Source: Lumbricus rubellus
Taxonomy: Eukaryota > Annelida > Clitellata > Crassiclitellata > Lumbricidae
Assembly: GCA_945859605.1 (NCBI GenBank)
Contig: OX243825.1
Coordinates: 22,673,554 to 22,737,553 of the forward strand
Direction: 5' to 3'
Length of the DNA: 64,000 nt
A model generated the notes under the pieces. That model worked only from the letters and a program-made list of their open reading frames with translations, did not search any database and was not told the origin of the DNA. This document shows, in pieces, positions 11,331 to 25,500 of this stretch (positions within the stretch are counted from its first letter, which is position 1; each line of letters begins with the position of its first letter). The translations under genes and the position numbers were made by a program.

Positions 11331-12355
11331 ATCATGCCATGTTTCAAATCAAGTTTGACCAAACAAAATGCCAAAGGTACACGGTCCAAGCCTACTCCTA
11401 TAGCGCTTTGAATGAACTTCGGTTATGTTCCAGGGTGTTCTAAGAGCACAATGTACACCCCCTTCTGTTTGCTCTGGTTTCGGAAGAAATGAAAATTGCA
11501 TACTATTATATCTTTTCTGAACTGAATCTCGGTGTTTTACGACATTGTATGGCAACAAAGGCCGTTAACGTCTTTTGTTAATTTTTGCTGTGGAATTTAA
11601 TTTGATATTTGTCCTCTTCCGGATCTTCTCTTTCTGTTTCTCTGGGGTTTTTTGGGTTTTTTTCTTTCTTTTTTTCCCATTTTTTTGGGGGGAGGGGGCT
11701 CTTTGTGGCTCTTTTTTCCATTTCCAAAGAAAATCTAGCTTAGTTTTCCTTTGGTGTCCGCAATCGGCTTCTTCTTTTTTCCACCCTTAATTAAACATGT
11801 TAACATTTATATGCAGGTTATTCACATATTTACAATTTACAAGTTGTTGTTATATATTAACAAATGATTATGAATGGCTTACTGAGTCTGCATTCATCAA
11901 ATCAAACACATACATTTTTAGCGCATTTCAGCCATATACAATTTATGCGTAATTTAGGCCTACAGATTCAACGGGAACCAATCAGCGCAGAGTTTACGGG
12001 TCTATGGCCGTTGAAACTTTTAAATGCTTTGCCGATTTTAATATTTATATTAGCATACTATTTCCGTAACCTCAATACATTTATAGCATCTGCCGATCCC
12101 GTGACTTAAGTAGAGCACCATACCAGCCAATCACAGGCGTGTACCAGACTAGCAGAGACTACGCCCATTTTCTACCCATCCCCACAAAACTTAGACAGAC
12201 ATGATCTGGACTTGCTCTGGACTTCTGTAACTCCAGACGGCTGAGGCCTGGCCGCAGGAGCCAACCCAATGCCTAGCCTACCTAAGGCATAACCTGGAGC
12301 TCAGGTCGCCTTAGTCCATAGAAAAGTTGACCTTTATAAGGACCGTCTGATACAG

Positions 12356-12468
12356 ATGGACAGACGAACGGACGGACAGGACAGACAGAACACATGCCAA
12401 ATGTACATGTTCCAAGACAGGCAGACAGACACAGACACACAGACATACAGATAAACACATAATATATG

Positions 12469-12529
<61 letters not shown>

Positions 12530-12720
12530 ACTCAGACACACATACGCACACAGACACGCAGACGCACAGACAGAGGTAGAGGAAAGATAGAGTGCGATAG
12601 AGAGGTTAAAACAGTCAGACGAACGAACGGACAGACAGACAGACATACAGACAGACAGACAGAGGCACGACAGACAGACAGACAGAGGCACGACAGACAG
12701 AGGCACGATAGAATGTTGAA
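12356..12720. repeat. (CAGA)n and (CA)n microsatellites
   Basis: CAGACAGA runs flank an uninterrupted (CA)n of about 50 bp at 12473-12525. Confidence 0.85.
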
Positions 12721-12732
12721 GAGGCCCTGGAT

Positions 12733-12993
12733 CAAGGGCGGATACAGAAACTTTGGACGGGGGGGGCCAAAAAATTCTTGAGACCTTGGGTTTGGGACAA
12801 AAAAATTCGCATCCGCCGAAAAAGTTGATGACCTTTTTTTTTTTTTTTTTTTTTTTTTTAATCATCCGGCCAAATTTTTTTCGAAAATCATACCATTTTA
12901 GCAGCCGCTGAAACCAAATGTGGGGGGCCACGATACATGGCATTTCTGAATGGGGGGGCCATGGCCGGATTGGCCCCCCCTGAATCCGCCCCT
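12733..12993. mobile_element. hAT-like MITE with duplicated target
   Basis: Terminal inverted repeats are CAAGGGCGGATACAG and CTGAATCCGCCCCTG. The flanks GCCCTGGAT at 12724-12732 and 12994-13002 are identical, so an 8-9-bp target duplication is visible. The interior is poly-G/poly-C rich hairpin sequence with no ORF. Confidence 0.8.
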
Positions 12994-13327
12994 GCCCTGG
13001 ATAAGCTTTAAGCTCCACCTTCGCTTCCTAACTTTCATGCCCTCCTCTCGCTCCACCCCCTACTCCTGGGCCTCACCCTCCTCCTCTTCCTCCACCACCT
13101 CGTCCTCCTTCTCAGGCTCAAAACTGATAACAACACACGTGCCTCTGTACGAATGCCGGTTGAAATCTTAGAAGGCAAATTTTCCTGTGAAAATGTAGAT
13201 CCATATCCATGCATGTAAAAGTGGATCTGCGGAAAATCAAAGAACGGAAAAGACTTCGAACGGAAGCAGGAAGAAGAAGAGGAGGAGGAGGAGGACATCG
13301 TCGAAGAAGTGGAACCGGTGAGAGAGG

Positions 13328-13475
13328 ATGGCTAAGTCCAGCATCAGCATCAGCAGCAGCAGCAGGATGATAATGATTGTCTGGTACTATATTGTCATAA
13401 CGAGTTTCTTACTCAGCCTGACTGAGATTCATCCGACCTCTGGTCTTCCGATCAACCATGATGACATCAGTCAAG
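13328..13475 (+). CDS. NP-A exon 1: signal peptide
   Basis: The ATG at 13328 follows GAGAGAGG. A polar N-region (AKSSISISSSSR) leads into an uninterrupted hydrophobic stretch, with a plausible signal-peptidase site near HPTSG/LP. Ends CAAG before the strong donor GTAAGT (13476). The upstream purine-rich stretch is probably 5' UTR. Confidence 0.7.
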
Positions 13476-16400
13476 GTAAGTCATAAGAATAACATGCGCT
13501 TCGGATCCGGTCCGTGCTTACCACTTATGCCGGGGTCAGTGCCCACTGCCCAGGCATTCGACATGAGAATCAGATAGGCCTAATGCCTGAGCCCTGGGAT
13601 TTATTTATTTATTTATTTCGGAAATTTATATAGCGCCTCTTCAAGGTAGGCTACTCAGAAGCGCTCCCGGCCCAACCACGGCTAAATAAAACAGTCTTTA
13701 GGTTCTTAAGGAACAGAGCGGAGTGACCTCTGGGAATTAGGCGCAATGCAACAGGAAGACCATTCCAGGTGATAGGACCAGCAACTGAGAATGAACGACG
13801 CTGTCGCATAGCAGTCCGCGCGCGGGGAACCAGAAGCTCAATTTGGTTCGCCGATCGAAGGGTGGATCGACGCAGAACTCCTAAGGTGGAACAGCAGAGT
13901 TCTCGAAGATATGGTGGAGCTAGTCCTTCAATGCACCGCCTAACCAAGGCACAGACCCTGTATGCAATCCGCTGTTTAGAAGGGAGCCAGTGTAAGATAT
14001 CCCGCATATAAGATGAGACATGGCCATATTTTGGGATATGACCAACAAGTCGCGCCGCAGAGCGGAGGACTCGTTCCAGGCAGTCAATCCGGCCAGCCGG
14101 TAGTCCATAATATGCGATGTATATCACACATGTGCGTTCTGCCTTTGCCAACATCAGTAGAGTTAAAAGTATGACAATCTCAACAGCTGAACATGCAACG
14201 CATGCACCTCAAATCATGATACTTAGTACAGTGGTCAAGGTTCAGAAACGACCACTCAGTGGCACTCACTGACTCGGATGCAATTAGAATCTCTTCCATA
14301 GCCAGGTTATAGACACAGTGAAGGACAAAAGCACAAATTAAATTGCCAGGTATAGGGCCCCCTAAGAGATGGGCCCTATATAACTATAAGTGGTGTGGCC
14401 CTCAGTGGTGGGACCTAAGTGGTGGCCTTAAGCGGTGAGGCCCTGGGATGGCGCCCATGTTAGCCATGCTTAAATCCGACCTTGACCTCCAAGGTAGGCC
14501 TATTCTGAATTCTCTCCCTCCAAACATCACATAGACATAGACATAGACGTATTTTTTATTGATCCCAACAATTCAATTGTACATGTATACTTAACACATC
14601 ACTCATGTCCTCAAATCACTCGACGGGGTCAAAATACCTGAGCGAATAGAATATAATTATTATTAAAGTCATGTCACTTTAGCCAAGACGCACTCCACCA
14701 ATCCTCCCAAACTTTCAATATCCGTCAGGGGGTTCACTCTCCGACTGCTTCGTTTAAACTCAGGAAACAATATTTAGGGTGGTTCGGTTGGTTTACATTA
14801 TTTTCTGGGTGTTTTCAGTAGGGTATAAAATATGGTTGCAAAGTAGGCTACAGCAGAAGGCTAAAAATATTTACGCAATTATAATTATTTACTTCCGGAA
14901 GTTCAGGGCATGGAACTTGCAACCCGAAAACCTTCCCCCCCCCACAAAAGCGCCCTAGCACTGCTCGCTGTACGCCCTTCCGTAACCCCATCACTAAAAT
15001 CTGCAAATCGCTCCATCCGTTTTGTTGGAGCAAAGTCTCGCCAGTGCACAAACCAAATCAATCCTATGAATTACGAAGTCTCTAAAACTTCAAGGCAATT
15101 GCTATCTCTCCAAATATGTCTTTCACTCAAAACTGAAACAGCTCTACTTTTCCACAAATCCTATCCCGATTCCTCCTATTCCCTCGTATTGTCTACATCC
15201 CTCCCTCGCTGTTTAGCTCTGAAGACCATCCATTCAGTGGCGTAGACAAGGTGGTTTAGAGATTAGGGCTTAAACCCCCATCGGCTTAGTAAAAAGTTTT
15301 AAAGTTATTTATCCCCTTAAATAAGAAAAACAAAACAATTGTTTGTACTTTGTAGCAACAATTGTTTTTCTTACTTTATTTCATTTGTTACTTTATCACC
15401 TTTCTATCTACTGTGTAAACTGTTGGGTTGGTGTCAAGAATGGCATCCGGCCAGGCCGTAACCCCAACCTTTTCATAAATTCCTGGCTACACCACTGCAT
15501 CCGCCTTCATGTGAATACGTCGATCCCCGTTTGAGGAGCTATAGAAATGGCGGGTCTGTGATTAAGAAGAGAAGGTCACAACATTACAGTAAGAGATATT
15601 ACATGTAAGATAATTATTAACCAGCCTGGCTGGCACTACAGCTAAAACACTTAGACTCCGGTGATCATCCCTAGATGGCATAGTTTACGTTGACCTACAC
15701 CTAAGTAGGCCTAGGCTATATTCAGACAGTTAGGCAAGCATGCACGACTTAGAGTCGTGCCTACCGCTCTTTTTGGAGCGGTATCACTGCTTAGAGTAGG
15801 CCTAGTCGGCCTCTATTGGTTGCAGGCAGCATTTTAGGACTTGTTAAATGTGAACTAGACCTACATGTAAATACTTTGCTTATCGTTTTTATCGCGGACT
15901 CCGAGTTTCGAATTTTTGGGCGAAACAACTTACAGCAGAACAGAAACCTACTATTTTGTTTTCAAGGTGCTAGTCACAGTCCATATTATAGAGTAACATT
16001 CGAACAACTAACTTGTCGATGTTAGATAATCATGATAGGTTGTTTACTAGACCTACATATGCAACGGGCACACGCAAATATTTTGCACAATGGTAACGGA
16101 CAATGTTTTTAAACAAAATCTTGAAAATCCAAAGCACTGGTATAAGACTTAGGGCCTCAGGCCTATATTTCCTATATTTCCTATATTTCCTACATTTCCT
16201 ATATTTCCTTCCAGAGGTTTCTAAAATGTGAATTTCTCGGTTTCACTTTGTGTATCATTAGATCTATAGTGTTTTAGTTGGAAGATATTTGTTTAAAAAC
16301 CAAAAAGTAGTAGGGTCTAGTTTTAAAAGATGTTCATTTTCCTGGGCGGGGGTAAATGCCCCCCCTTGCGAGGGCGCCCATGGCATCAATGAAATTAAGC

Positions 16401-19400
16401 CCAATAGAATCGCGCGCTCATCTAGGCTATAGGCTTAATGGCCGCAACACAGTGGCTTACGTGTAGGCTGCGTATAGGAAGTTAAAAATTACGACCATGG
16501 TTAAAAAATTTAGCACTAAGTTGACATCATGGGCGCCCGCACATAGGGGCAAAGGGGGGCACTTGCCCCCCTGGAAAATGGAAATTTATTTTTTTAACTA
16601 CCACTTTTGGGTTTTTAACATATTTCTTCGCATTAAAGCACTAATGATACGAATGATGCACACAGTGAAAGCCAGAAACCTGTTTAGAAATCTCTGTAGA
16701 TATAAACATGCTCTTAATTTTCTGCCTTTCATTATCAACATCTTGTTAAAAGCTGGAACAGTGACCATTGGCTGTTAACCCTCTAGCAGGCGCCCTTGCA
16801 AATAGTATGTTTCTATCGATTATGGCCTACTTGATTGGAATCTCGCTGTCATGCAACCTTTCACAACTGCACAAAATTAAGTAGGCTATCAATAGAAGTA
16901 GCTAGAGGAACACTTGCACCTTGAAAACTTAACCCTATTTTTGTTCACTTATTCATTCAATCAATGGACTTATAATATTACAGTGCCACTTCAGGAACCC
17001 ACATTTAACATCTACTTTTTAAGGTTTTTTCTTTCGCACTAAAGAAATTATTCATATTAAAGCTGATACACAAAATGAAACTGAAAAAAATTGCATTAGG
17101 AAACCTCATTGAAAAATACTCGTACTCTTAATTTCCAGCGTTGCATTTTTGAAGCTCTTGTTACTAAAACATTTACGGTAACTGTGACCATAAAAAAAAA
17201 TTTGCTCCTCCCCCCTGAAAAAATTTCTGCGGGCGCCCATGGTTGACATGAAAGAAAGTTCAACGAAGTATTTAAAAAAAAACCATCGCGTATCTTTGAT
17301 GCTTGACAGATACACATATCAATTGAGAGTTTTTACTGAACAGTGAACACACAATCACCTTTGAATTTAAAAACCACACTTCTACACCGTGGTTCAATAA
17401 AAGCAAGGCAAACTTTTTTTCATATAATTTTTTTTAATCTCTAATGTCTGATAATTAATCTTACTAACATTTTCCCGATATTTAGATAATCGAACCAACA
17501 ATATTTATGATTCCAACATACCTTGTAATAAATTTGAACGGATAGAACGACATGAATTTCTCAATTTCATCTGCCGAAATTTGTTTACGAGCAATTTTTC
17601 TCTGGATTTTGCAACAAAGCACTTTAAAAACAAAAATAGTCTTTAATTTTTGTGAAAAATTCTAAGTAGTATTGGTTGATTATTTGAATAAAGAAGATGT
17701 TTAGGCGACGGAATTTAAATCTGGACTGTTCGGAGGCCATAATGTTGGAGAAATAAAGTATATAGTGTCTCTCTTGTTAGCATTTCGACGGTTTCTCTGG
17801 CTCTGCTGGCTGGCATTGTTTTGTTGGAAAATAAAATAACCTTCTGGGGCTATAGATTTCTGATAACGGCTAAAAGATGTTCTGACAGAAGAACGTTGCG
17901 ATATTAGACTCCGTTAATTTTTACCCCAGGATCACCGAAGACCAAAATTGGGAACTATGAAGCATCGAAACCGCAACGAACACCATAACAGACATGCTGA
18001 AAACTGAAATTTCTGAAGATGAAGTTTGAATATTCATATCTTTCTATCCGTTGAACTTTATGACATGATATACCGTATGTTGGAATTATATAGTTCGTTC
18101 ATTTCTTTAAATATTGGGGAAATGTTATTATGATCAATCATCAGGCATTAGAGATTTAATATGAAAAACAGTTTAGCTTACTTTTTATTGAACCACGGTG
18201 TAGTTTGGGGGTGCACGGTATAGTCTAGTGGTTAGCGTGGTGGTCTGGGGTTAAAATATCTACTAAGGCAGACATTTGTGTAGAGGCACCTGCGCCCCTA
18301 GCCAACTCAGCCATGATGAGTGCACCGACCGTACACTGTCGGTGAAAAGACGAGACGGCGAGGGAGACGACCGGCCACCCACTTCATATGCCGAGGCTAA
18401 GAAAATGAAGTCGCTAACACTTCATACATGTAGGCTATAATTGCATATACCCATGTTTGACACAGGCTATAGCCTATAGGGAACTGCTCTTCTCTTCTTA
18501 TAGCTGCTGTAGATCAAGGGTGATTCAACTGTCTAATTTCCAGACATGGTGTCTCTATGTGTTTACCCGGTTGCTAAGACGTTCTATTGTATGTGTATAA
18601 CGTAAGTATATTTACATATATATGTATATATATGTAATGTATATATAGTTATATACATATATTGTATATACATGTATATTATATATGTATATATGCGTCA
18701 CTGCATTGCTATGTAGGCTATGTATGTATGCATTATATACACATGTACGTATATATATACGTAGGTCGTTGTTGAGGGGTGGGGGTAGTGGGCTTATTGC
18801 NNNNNNNNNNNNNNNNNNNNNNNNNNNNNNNNNNNNNNNNNNNNNNNNNNNNNNNNNNNNNNNNNNNNNNNNNNNNNNNNNNNNNNNNNNNNNNNNNNNN
18901 NNNNNNNNNNNNNNNNNNNNNNNNNNNNNNNNNNNNNNNNNNNNNNNNNNNNNNNNNNNNNNNNNNNNNNNNNNNNNNNNNNNNNNNNNNNNNNNNNNNN
19001 TCGTTATCCAATATTTTCACATGTGAGAATAAGCGTGCATGGAAAGCGTTATTAAAGGAAATTTGTACATCTTGAATACCACGCTGCGGCGCGTAGGAAT
19101 TTCACAAGGTATGCGGCAGAACAATGATAGAACGAAGCTTTGTGCGGCTATTTCGAAACAAGACTTGTAAAAGAATTAGACAGACATATAATTGCAGGGA
19201 AACAGACACCTCTAAAAACAAAAACTCCTATGCCTAATCAGCTGTCACTGCCATTTGTCAAGGCCATCAGTTAAGAATGAGTCTAAGCTCTCACGATGTG
19301 GGCCGATATTATGAGATTTGACCAAATTGGTTTAGTAAGTAAGTAAGAAATAGTCTGTGTTATACGACCAACAGAATTGTGCACAATATCTTACAACAGA

Positions 19401-22400
19401 TAAACACGGTTGCAGCAATTTAAACAAAGTCGCACATTCACATAATTAAAATTCTCTTCGCGAAGACATCAACTCTATGTTGTGGTAGGGTCTCATGTTG
19501 CATGATGTGACCTTACTGGGAGTTATAGGAGATTGTGACGAAGTCTACGTGACCTGGGCCCGATAGGACTTCACTTCAGAGGAAGGAATGTCAACTGGCA
19601 GGTCTATTCAGCCAGAACGGTTCAATTACACACAAATAGCCTATGGCATCTGGAATCACTTTCCAATCGAATCTTTCACTTAGCCTAAGTCAACAATTGA
19701 CGTAGTGAACTACGCACGTTAATCACACCTGTCTAGTTTCTCTTGGTCAGCGGATCACCCTGCTAACTTTATTTTGTGGCCTTGAACCCACAATATAGTT
19801 CGGGTCTAAGATTGCATAATTGTCGATTATAAGTTTGTTAAATATTTTTTAAGCAAGTGATTTAACTCTTTTTAGTTTTACTATATTTTCACAAACAAAA
19901 ATAAAAGCCAACAAACAGCATCATTGAAGCAAGTTTGCAATATTTTAACAGCACTTATGCGGCGCGTAGGAATTTCGCCAGGTATAACAATGATATCACA
20001 TCTGCGGCAAAGCAATGATGGGCCTTCTTGCAGTACGGCCATTTTGAAACCACTTTCCAAAAAGAATTAGACAGGCACGCAATTAACGTGAGATAAACAA
20101 GCATACAAACAAATATCAATAATTAGAGATGTAGACAAGGCACGCCAGTTGTCAAGGCAAACAGTAAAGTAGGAGGTTTAAATTGTCACCTACGTACGAT
20201 TCGACAGAATTAGTTTAGTAAGTAAGGAATAAATATTTTTGAATAGACTGCCAACAGACGCATTTAGCTTGCAAAGCTATAGGCCTACATGATTGCAACA
20301 ATTTGGACAGTCATATAGCATTCACATAATAAAAGTTATTTTCGCAAAGGCATCAACTCTAGGGCGGATAGGGTCAAGTGTCCTCGATCACATGCTGCAT
20401 GGGTGACCTGCTTGGGAGGAACGAAATCAAGAAGTACGTGACCTGGCCCCGATAGTACAGCTCCACTGTTTACAGATGAAGGAATGTCAACAGGTACGCC
20501 TCTACAGACAGAACGGGTCAATTACACAACAAATAGGCCTAAGCTTAGACCTATTGCTACTGGAGTCACTTTCCATTAGAAAGTAGTTTCAGCTTCTACC
20601 CTGATTTATTTATTTATTTTTTCAGCGTTGTCATTCCACGTCTTTTCCGTGAGGGTCGGTTAGGGCTCAGGTTAGGCATCGTGAGGGTCGGTTGGGGTTA
20701 GTGTTAGGGTTAGTTTAGCCATAAGAAACTGGTCGATTCATGGCAAAAGACACTGTGTCAAAATAAATCAGGGTAGATAACCCATAAGTACCCAGCTTTT
20801 TAGTAGGCCTAACTAGGCTATTACCATTAGCCTACTCACATGATCTCCACCTTCCAATTCTAGACCTAAATGCCAACCGCCTTTAGAGCTAGTCTGTCAC
20901 CTCTGATCCTTTGGTAACCGGACTACGACCTCATTCGGACAACTCTGCTGGACAATCATTCTGACCAGAGTCACTAGAATATGCCTGTGAATATGCCTGT
21001 GCCCTGCGTTTGGCTTTCGAGTGTCGTCTTAGAAATAGGCATATAGAGATTTCGATTAAAAATCCTACATTGGAATTCTTAAACAATTCTAGTAGACCTA
21101 TTCTAGTGTTGAGTCCAAATGTTTTCTTTAAAAATGGACTCTTTAACAATTGAAAATAACACTGAATTTCTTATAGCCTACTGGAATTGCGTAAAAATCA
21201 GACAGTTTCGCCTTCGTGACCTCGAGATTTCTACAACGCCCACAAAGCGAGTTCGCGGGGACCAGCTTATTCACAGGCACGCATTCGGTTTATAGCATGG
21301 TCAGATTTTTAAAATGGATTTTCTCTTACGATTTCACTCGCTGGTAGGGTCTTACAATCAATGCTCTGTTTTGTGTGTAGACAGGTAATCACGCGAATGG
21401 CATCACATTGTGTGTGTTGACGTTGTCAATAAGTTATGAAATGCGCTAAATCAAACTTTTAGTCAGATGGCGGCATGCCCTGCTGCGCGGCGGGAAGGTA
21501 GCGCGATGATCACGATGTGTAATGGCGATGTTAGAATGCGGTCGCCATTTTGTAACAAAATTATTTTTCAATGTCAGCGAGAATCACAATGTAAGACGAA
21601 ACCATCATGGCGAGAATTAAAGGAAACCGATGCGTCACCATTCCTTTGGTGTTCGGGTATGGCATATTAGATTGTTTTGATGCTTTCTCACGTTTTTGCG
21701 CAAATGGGTAGGGCTCTTCGCTCTGATATGAAGGGGCACCTACTAGTTCAATGGCCTCGCTTAGCTGCCAGACAGCGCCAAGCTTTCTCGGTTGCAGGGC
21801 CGTCAAGCTAGAACGAACTCCTTTCTACGCCGCATTTGTTTAATTTGTCCAATCAAATTTTGTTTAATAAATCTTTAAAGTTTTGTTTTATTTCGCCGTG
21901 GCTGGACTGATAGCGCCCTGAGTAGTTTCTTGAAAGGGCGCTATATAAGTCAGTAGAATGAATGAATATGTGTGTTCTTCATGACAAAGACGTGTACAAT
22001 ACTGAGCGTAGCGCCTTCATTTTATGGGCATGTAAGGGTCTTGTGAGGGAGCTTGCTTGAGGTTTGAGGTTATAAATATATATATAGGAGGGAAGTATGG
22101 TATTGGTCACTGTGTTTGGCATGCTTGGATGCATGCATACCAAGTCAATCCGAGTATTGTGCCTGTCCAAATTAATGTCTGATACCCCTAAAATGTTCAG
22201 ACACAATCACATGTGTAACTTTCCCGATTGATCTTTTTTATTATTCTCTCATGCCACATTCCTATTTTTAGACTTTAATTATTTTTTGCTTTTCTTCTCT
22301 GCAAATGTTAATCTTAACAACAAAAGACACCTCTGTGAGCACAGTATCATGGGTGTTGTGAAGAGCTCGCTTGTGTTTTTAAAGTTATAATAGAAGGGAA

Positions 22401-22478
22401 GCATGGTATTGCTCATTGCGGCATGCATGCATTATGCATGATACAAGGTTGACGATTATAATAATAGATGATGACACT

Positions 22479-22513
<35 letters not shown>

Positions 22514-25500
22514 CTGTTTTTGTTTTGTTTAAGACAAATGGGCCGTGGGTGGCTGAGATTCAGAGACGTTTGCTGGAGAAGAAGATTAAGGTCATCTACA
22601 ACGAGAGGGCGCCAGGTCTAAGTCCGAGTAAGTCAAGAGGAGAAAACAGCATGATGCTACTGTGGTAATCAATTGTGATAGTCTATTTGTAGATTCATTC
22701 CTGCATCTCTCTCTCCTCAAAAAGAAATTCTTCTCTCCAGATATTTGCACTTGGAGTGCTACTGAATGGGCACTATTGTGAGTGGTGTTGTATTAATTAC
22801 AATACTGGCATTTATCAGAATTGGTGCATGGACCTTGTTTTTGTAGTGATACTTATTATGAAGGGCTAGGCTGCAAGAGATTTATCACCAATTACAAATA
22901 CACTGGTCAAATCTATCATGTGCCTTCTTGAGCAATATGTTCATGATGATGCTTCTGTCAATAAAAAATATTAAAAATAACTTTTGTGGTCATTTCAATG
23001 GTGTTAAATAATAATAATTATGATGGCATATGCCACTAATTTTTTGTGATTTTGATTTTATTTGTAGCTGCTCAGAATTTGACGCTGATGATGAAGCACA
23101 CAGGACAAGCGTACGATGATAGCGGCTAGATGTTTGAGAAGCAAGTACTTTTATTTGTTAACACTTCTGCCGTAGTGCTGTTCTTTTACCAAATGTTGTA
23201 ATGTTTTGTATTCTGATGTATGTATTTATGTTATAATTATAATTTATTTATCTATTCTACATACATGTATGTCAATCTGCATCCAAGGTCTGTTTCAAAT
23301 GAACCTCTTTGACATTTCTGTGTAAATATACTATTATTATTATTATTATATAAATTTGTAGCATGTGCAAGGTCACACCAAACCGTGAGGCTGATGTGCC
23401 ATGTTGTGCCATGGAGAAATTTTGAGGTGCGCAAAACTGCGTACTTCATGATATAAATTAATTTGCATTTATGTATCTATTTATGTATGTGTTGTTTAGG
23501 TATGTTCTGTGAGTGTGTAGACTGCATATGTATGTATTTATGTATGAACTGTATTTTTGTTTGAATGTATTTCAAGTACCATGAAAAGTGGTTTTTCTTC
23601 TTAACATAAATTTCTGTGTCACTGCACTGAATATCAATGCTTTTTATGTATATCAGAAAAACATTACGTTTATGGTAATGTTGCTGATTTAAGTGTTTGC
23701 TGAACTGAAAGAAATGAAACAGTATATTAATGCAATGTAGGACTGTTCCAGATGGACGGTCCAGATTGTAGTCCATGAGAACTTTAGGCATGATCAATAT
23801 GAGAGTGTATTAATTGCAATTTCTTTTAAGTGTAGTCTGTAAAAGATTAAAAAATTAATGTGTTCAATTATCCATTTTTTAGCCTCCAACTGGTTTGCAT
23901 CTGTTGCTGGAATGATTGCGCAGATACCGAGGTCTTCTCTCAACGTTTCTTGATAACCTGGTTACACACAAGGTAGATTCCTCTTTATCCAGATGTGCTC
24001 TTGTGGAACATTTATGTGGCACCTTTTGTTATGCTGATCTCACCTGTTAAAATATTTTGCGATAATCTGTCTATGCACAGGATAGAGTGCCATTGGTTCG
24101 GACAAGATGGAGTGCCACTTTTATGGACTAAGCCATTGTTACGGAGAAGATAGCGGGCCATTTTTAATTTTTTTATGATAGCGTTGGGCTGAGATATTAG
24201 TACACAATGTTTTGAGTATAAGCTCTCACCATTAAGCAAGTCTTTTTTCGAGGACGTTTGATGCATAAACCAATGTGAACAGATTTGTGTAAAGATTTCA
24301 CATCTTTTTACGGCATAAATTGCTTAACTGAGGATTATTCTTTGATTCTCCCACATCTTTCTACATTCGTGACCGAACAACTTCACTGACTCCTCTATTT
24401 CTTCCCTTATACAATTTAAAGTTCTTGTTTTGATTCTTAGTCTCAACTCTCAATTGGCTTCTATGTATGTTTGTGATCTCATGCTTTGTCATGCTTTTTT
24501 GTCACTTCTCTGTGTCCTCTTAGATCCTCTGATTGGCTTGACATCTTTGCATCCCGTGTCAGCCTGCTCAAATCCCTATGAAATGGACTTCCAAATCAGG
24601 TCGCTATGCCTTTCTCTCTTTTTCTCACTTCAAATCCAGCCTTGTTGGTGTCGATAACACTTAGATTGTTTATGAAATGCTTGTGCAGAGAGAAGCACTT
24701 TATAAATTGGCAATACAATACAATATCTGCCGCCATTTTTTCAGTTATGTTGTCGATGCTAAATATCTTATACACAGATAGGTGGAATAAAAAATGATCT
24801 ATAAAATTTTATCTTTTTATTCAAGACTTTTTTATAATTTGGTTTTGCAGTTGAGATCGTAATCATAATCTCTAAATTTATAGAGCACCACTCGAAAGCC
24901 AAATGCAGGTCACCAGCTTATTCACAAATGCGGATCGGGTAATGCTTGATGGCCAAAATTGTGAACATGCACAATGTGTTTACAAGACTGCACAGGTTGG
25001 ACCTGAGGCAAGTCAAGAGCCACACCAATGATGTCGAACCTCAGCAACCATTTTTAGATAATGCTTCCAATAGGAAGCTTAAATTTATTGTAGTGTTTGT
25101 GTTTGTTTGTGTGTGGGTTTGCGGCTGTTTGTTTTTATAGACGTTGATTTCAAATTGTAAAAATTAGTGCTGCTGCTATGCGTGATTATTGAAATGCATT
25201 ATTGTGTGGGTGAATCTTTTTATGGGTGTGTCTGTGTGTGTGGGCGTTTAAGTGGGTTTGTGTGTGGGTTTGCGGCTGTTTGTTTTTATAGACGATGATA
25301 TTAAATTGTATTAAAAGTTAGCGCTGCTGCTGTGCGATATTATTGAAATGCATTATTGAGTGAGTGGATCTTTTTATGGGTGTGTCTGTGTGTGTGTTTG
25401 GGTGGGTTTGTGTGGGTCTGCGGCTGTTTGTTTTTATAGACGATGATTTTAAATTGCATTACAATTGATTACTGCTGCTGTGCGATATTATTGATATGCA

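Larger units (their letters stand above)
9101..13327. other. intergenic region between divergent phafin and NP-A genes
   Basis: Should contain the phafin promoter and the NP-A 5' region. Visible content is a short SINE-like piece (9577-9650), many TAGGCCTA words (9.3-10.5 kb), CAGA arrays (10.5-11.3 and 12.4-12.7 kb), a (CA)n run at about 12473-12525 and a MITE at 12733. No convincing TATA box or further gene was seen. Confidence 0.5.
16140..18800 (+). repeat. long repeat block, copy A (truncated by the scaffold gap)
   Basis: Starts with repeats of CCTATATTTC, then CCAGAGGTTTCTAAAATGTG. It continues through a mariner MITE and a tRNA-like SINE, then TA-rich sequence, to TCGTTGTTGAGGGGTGGGGG just before the Ns. 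The same order occurs in copy B (37254-38565 plus 40462-40740). Copy A carries an extra 714-bp insertion (16528-17241) that copy B lacks. Confidence 0.85.

Noticed and set aside
11575..11790. Phe-rich plus-strand frame
   Set aside because: Poly-T/poly-G low-complexity sequence.
12311..13018. 235-codon frame, minus strand
   Set aside because: Runs through (CA)n, CAGA repeats and a MITE; repeat-driven.
18685..19075. Frames crossing the N run
   Set aside because: They consist mostly of Ns, so there is no evidence.
20640..20720. Telomere-like GTTAGGGTTAG
   Set aside because: Only a couple of units inside a small MITE (20596-20776).
21467..21670. MAACPAARREG... start as first exon of the 22534 gene
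   Set aside because: Attractive ATGGCGGC context, but its possible donors (phase 1) do not fit the phase-0 acceptor at 22534, and the frame runs into a LINE fragment.
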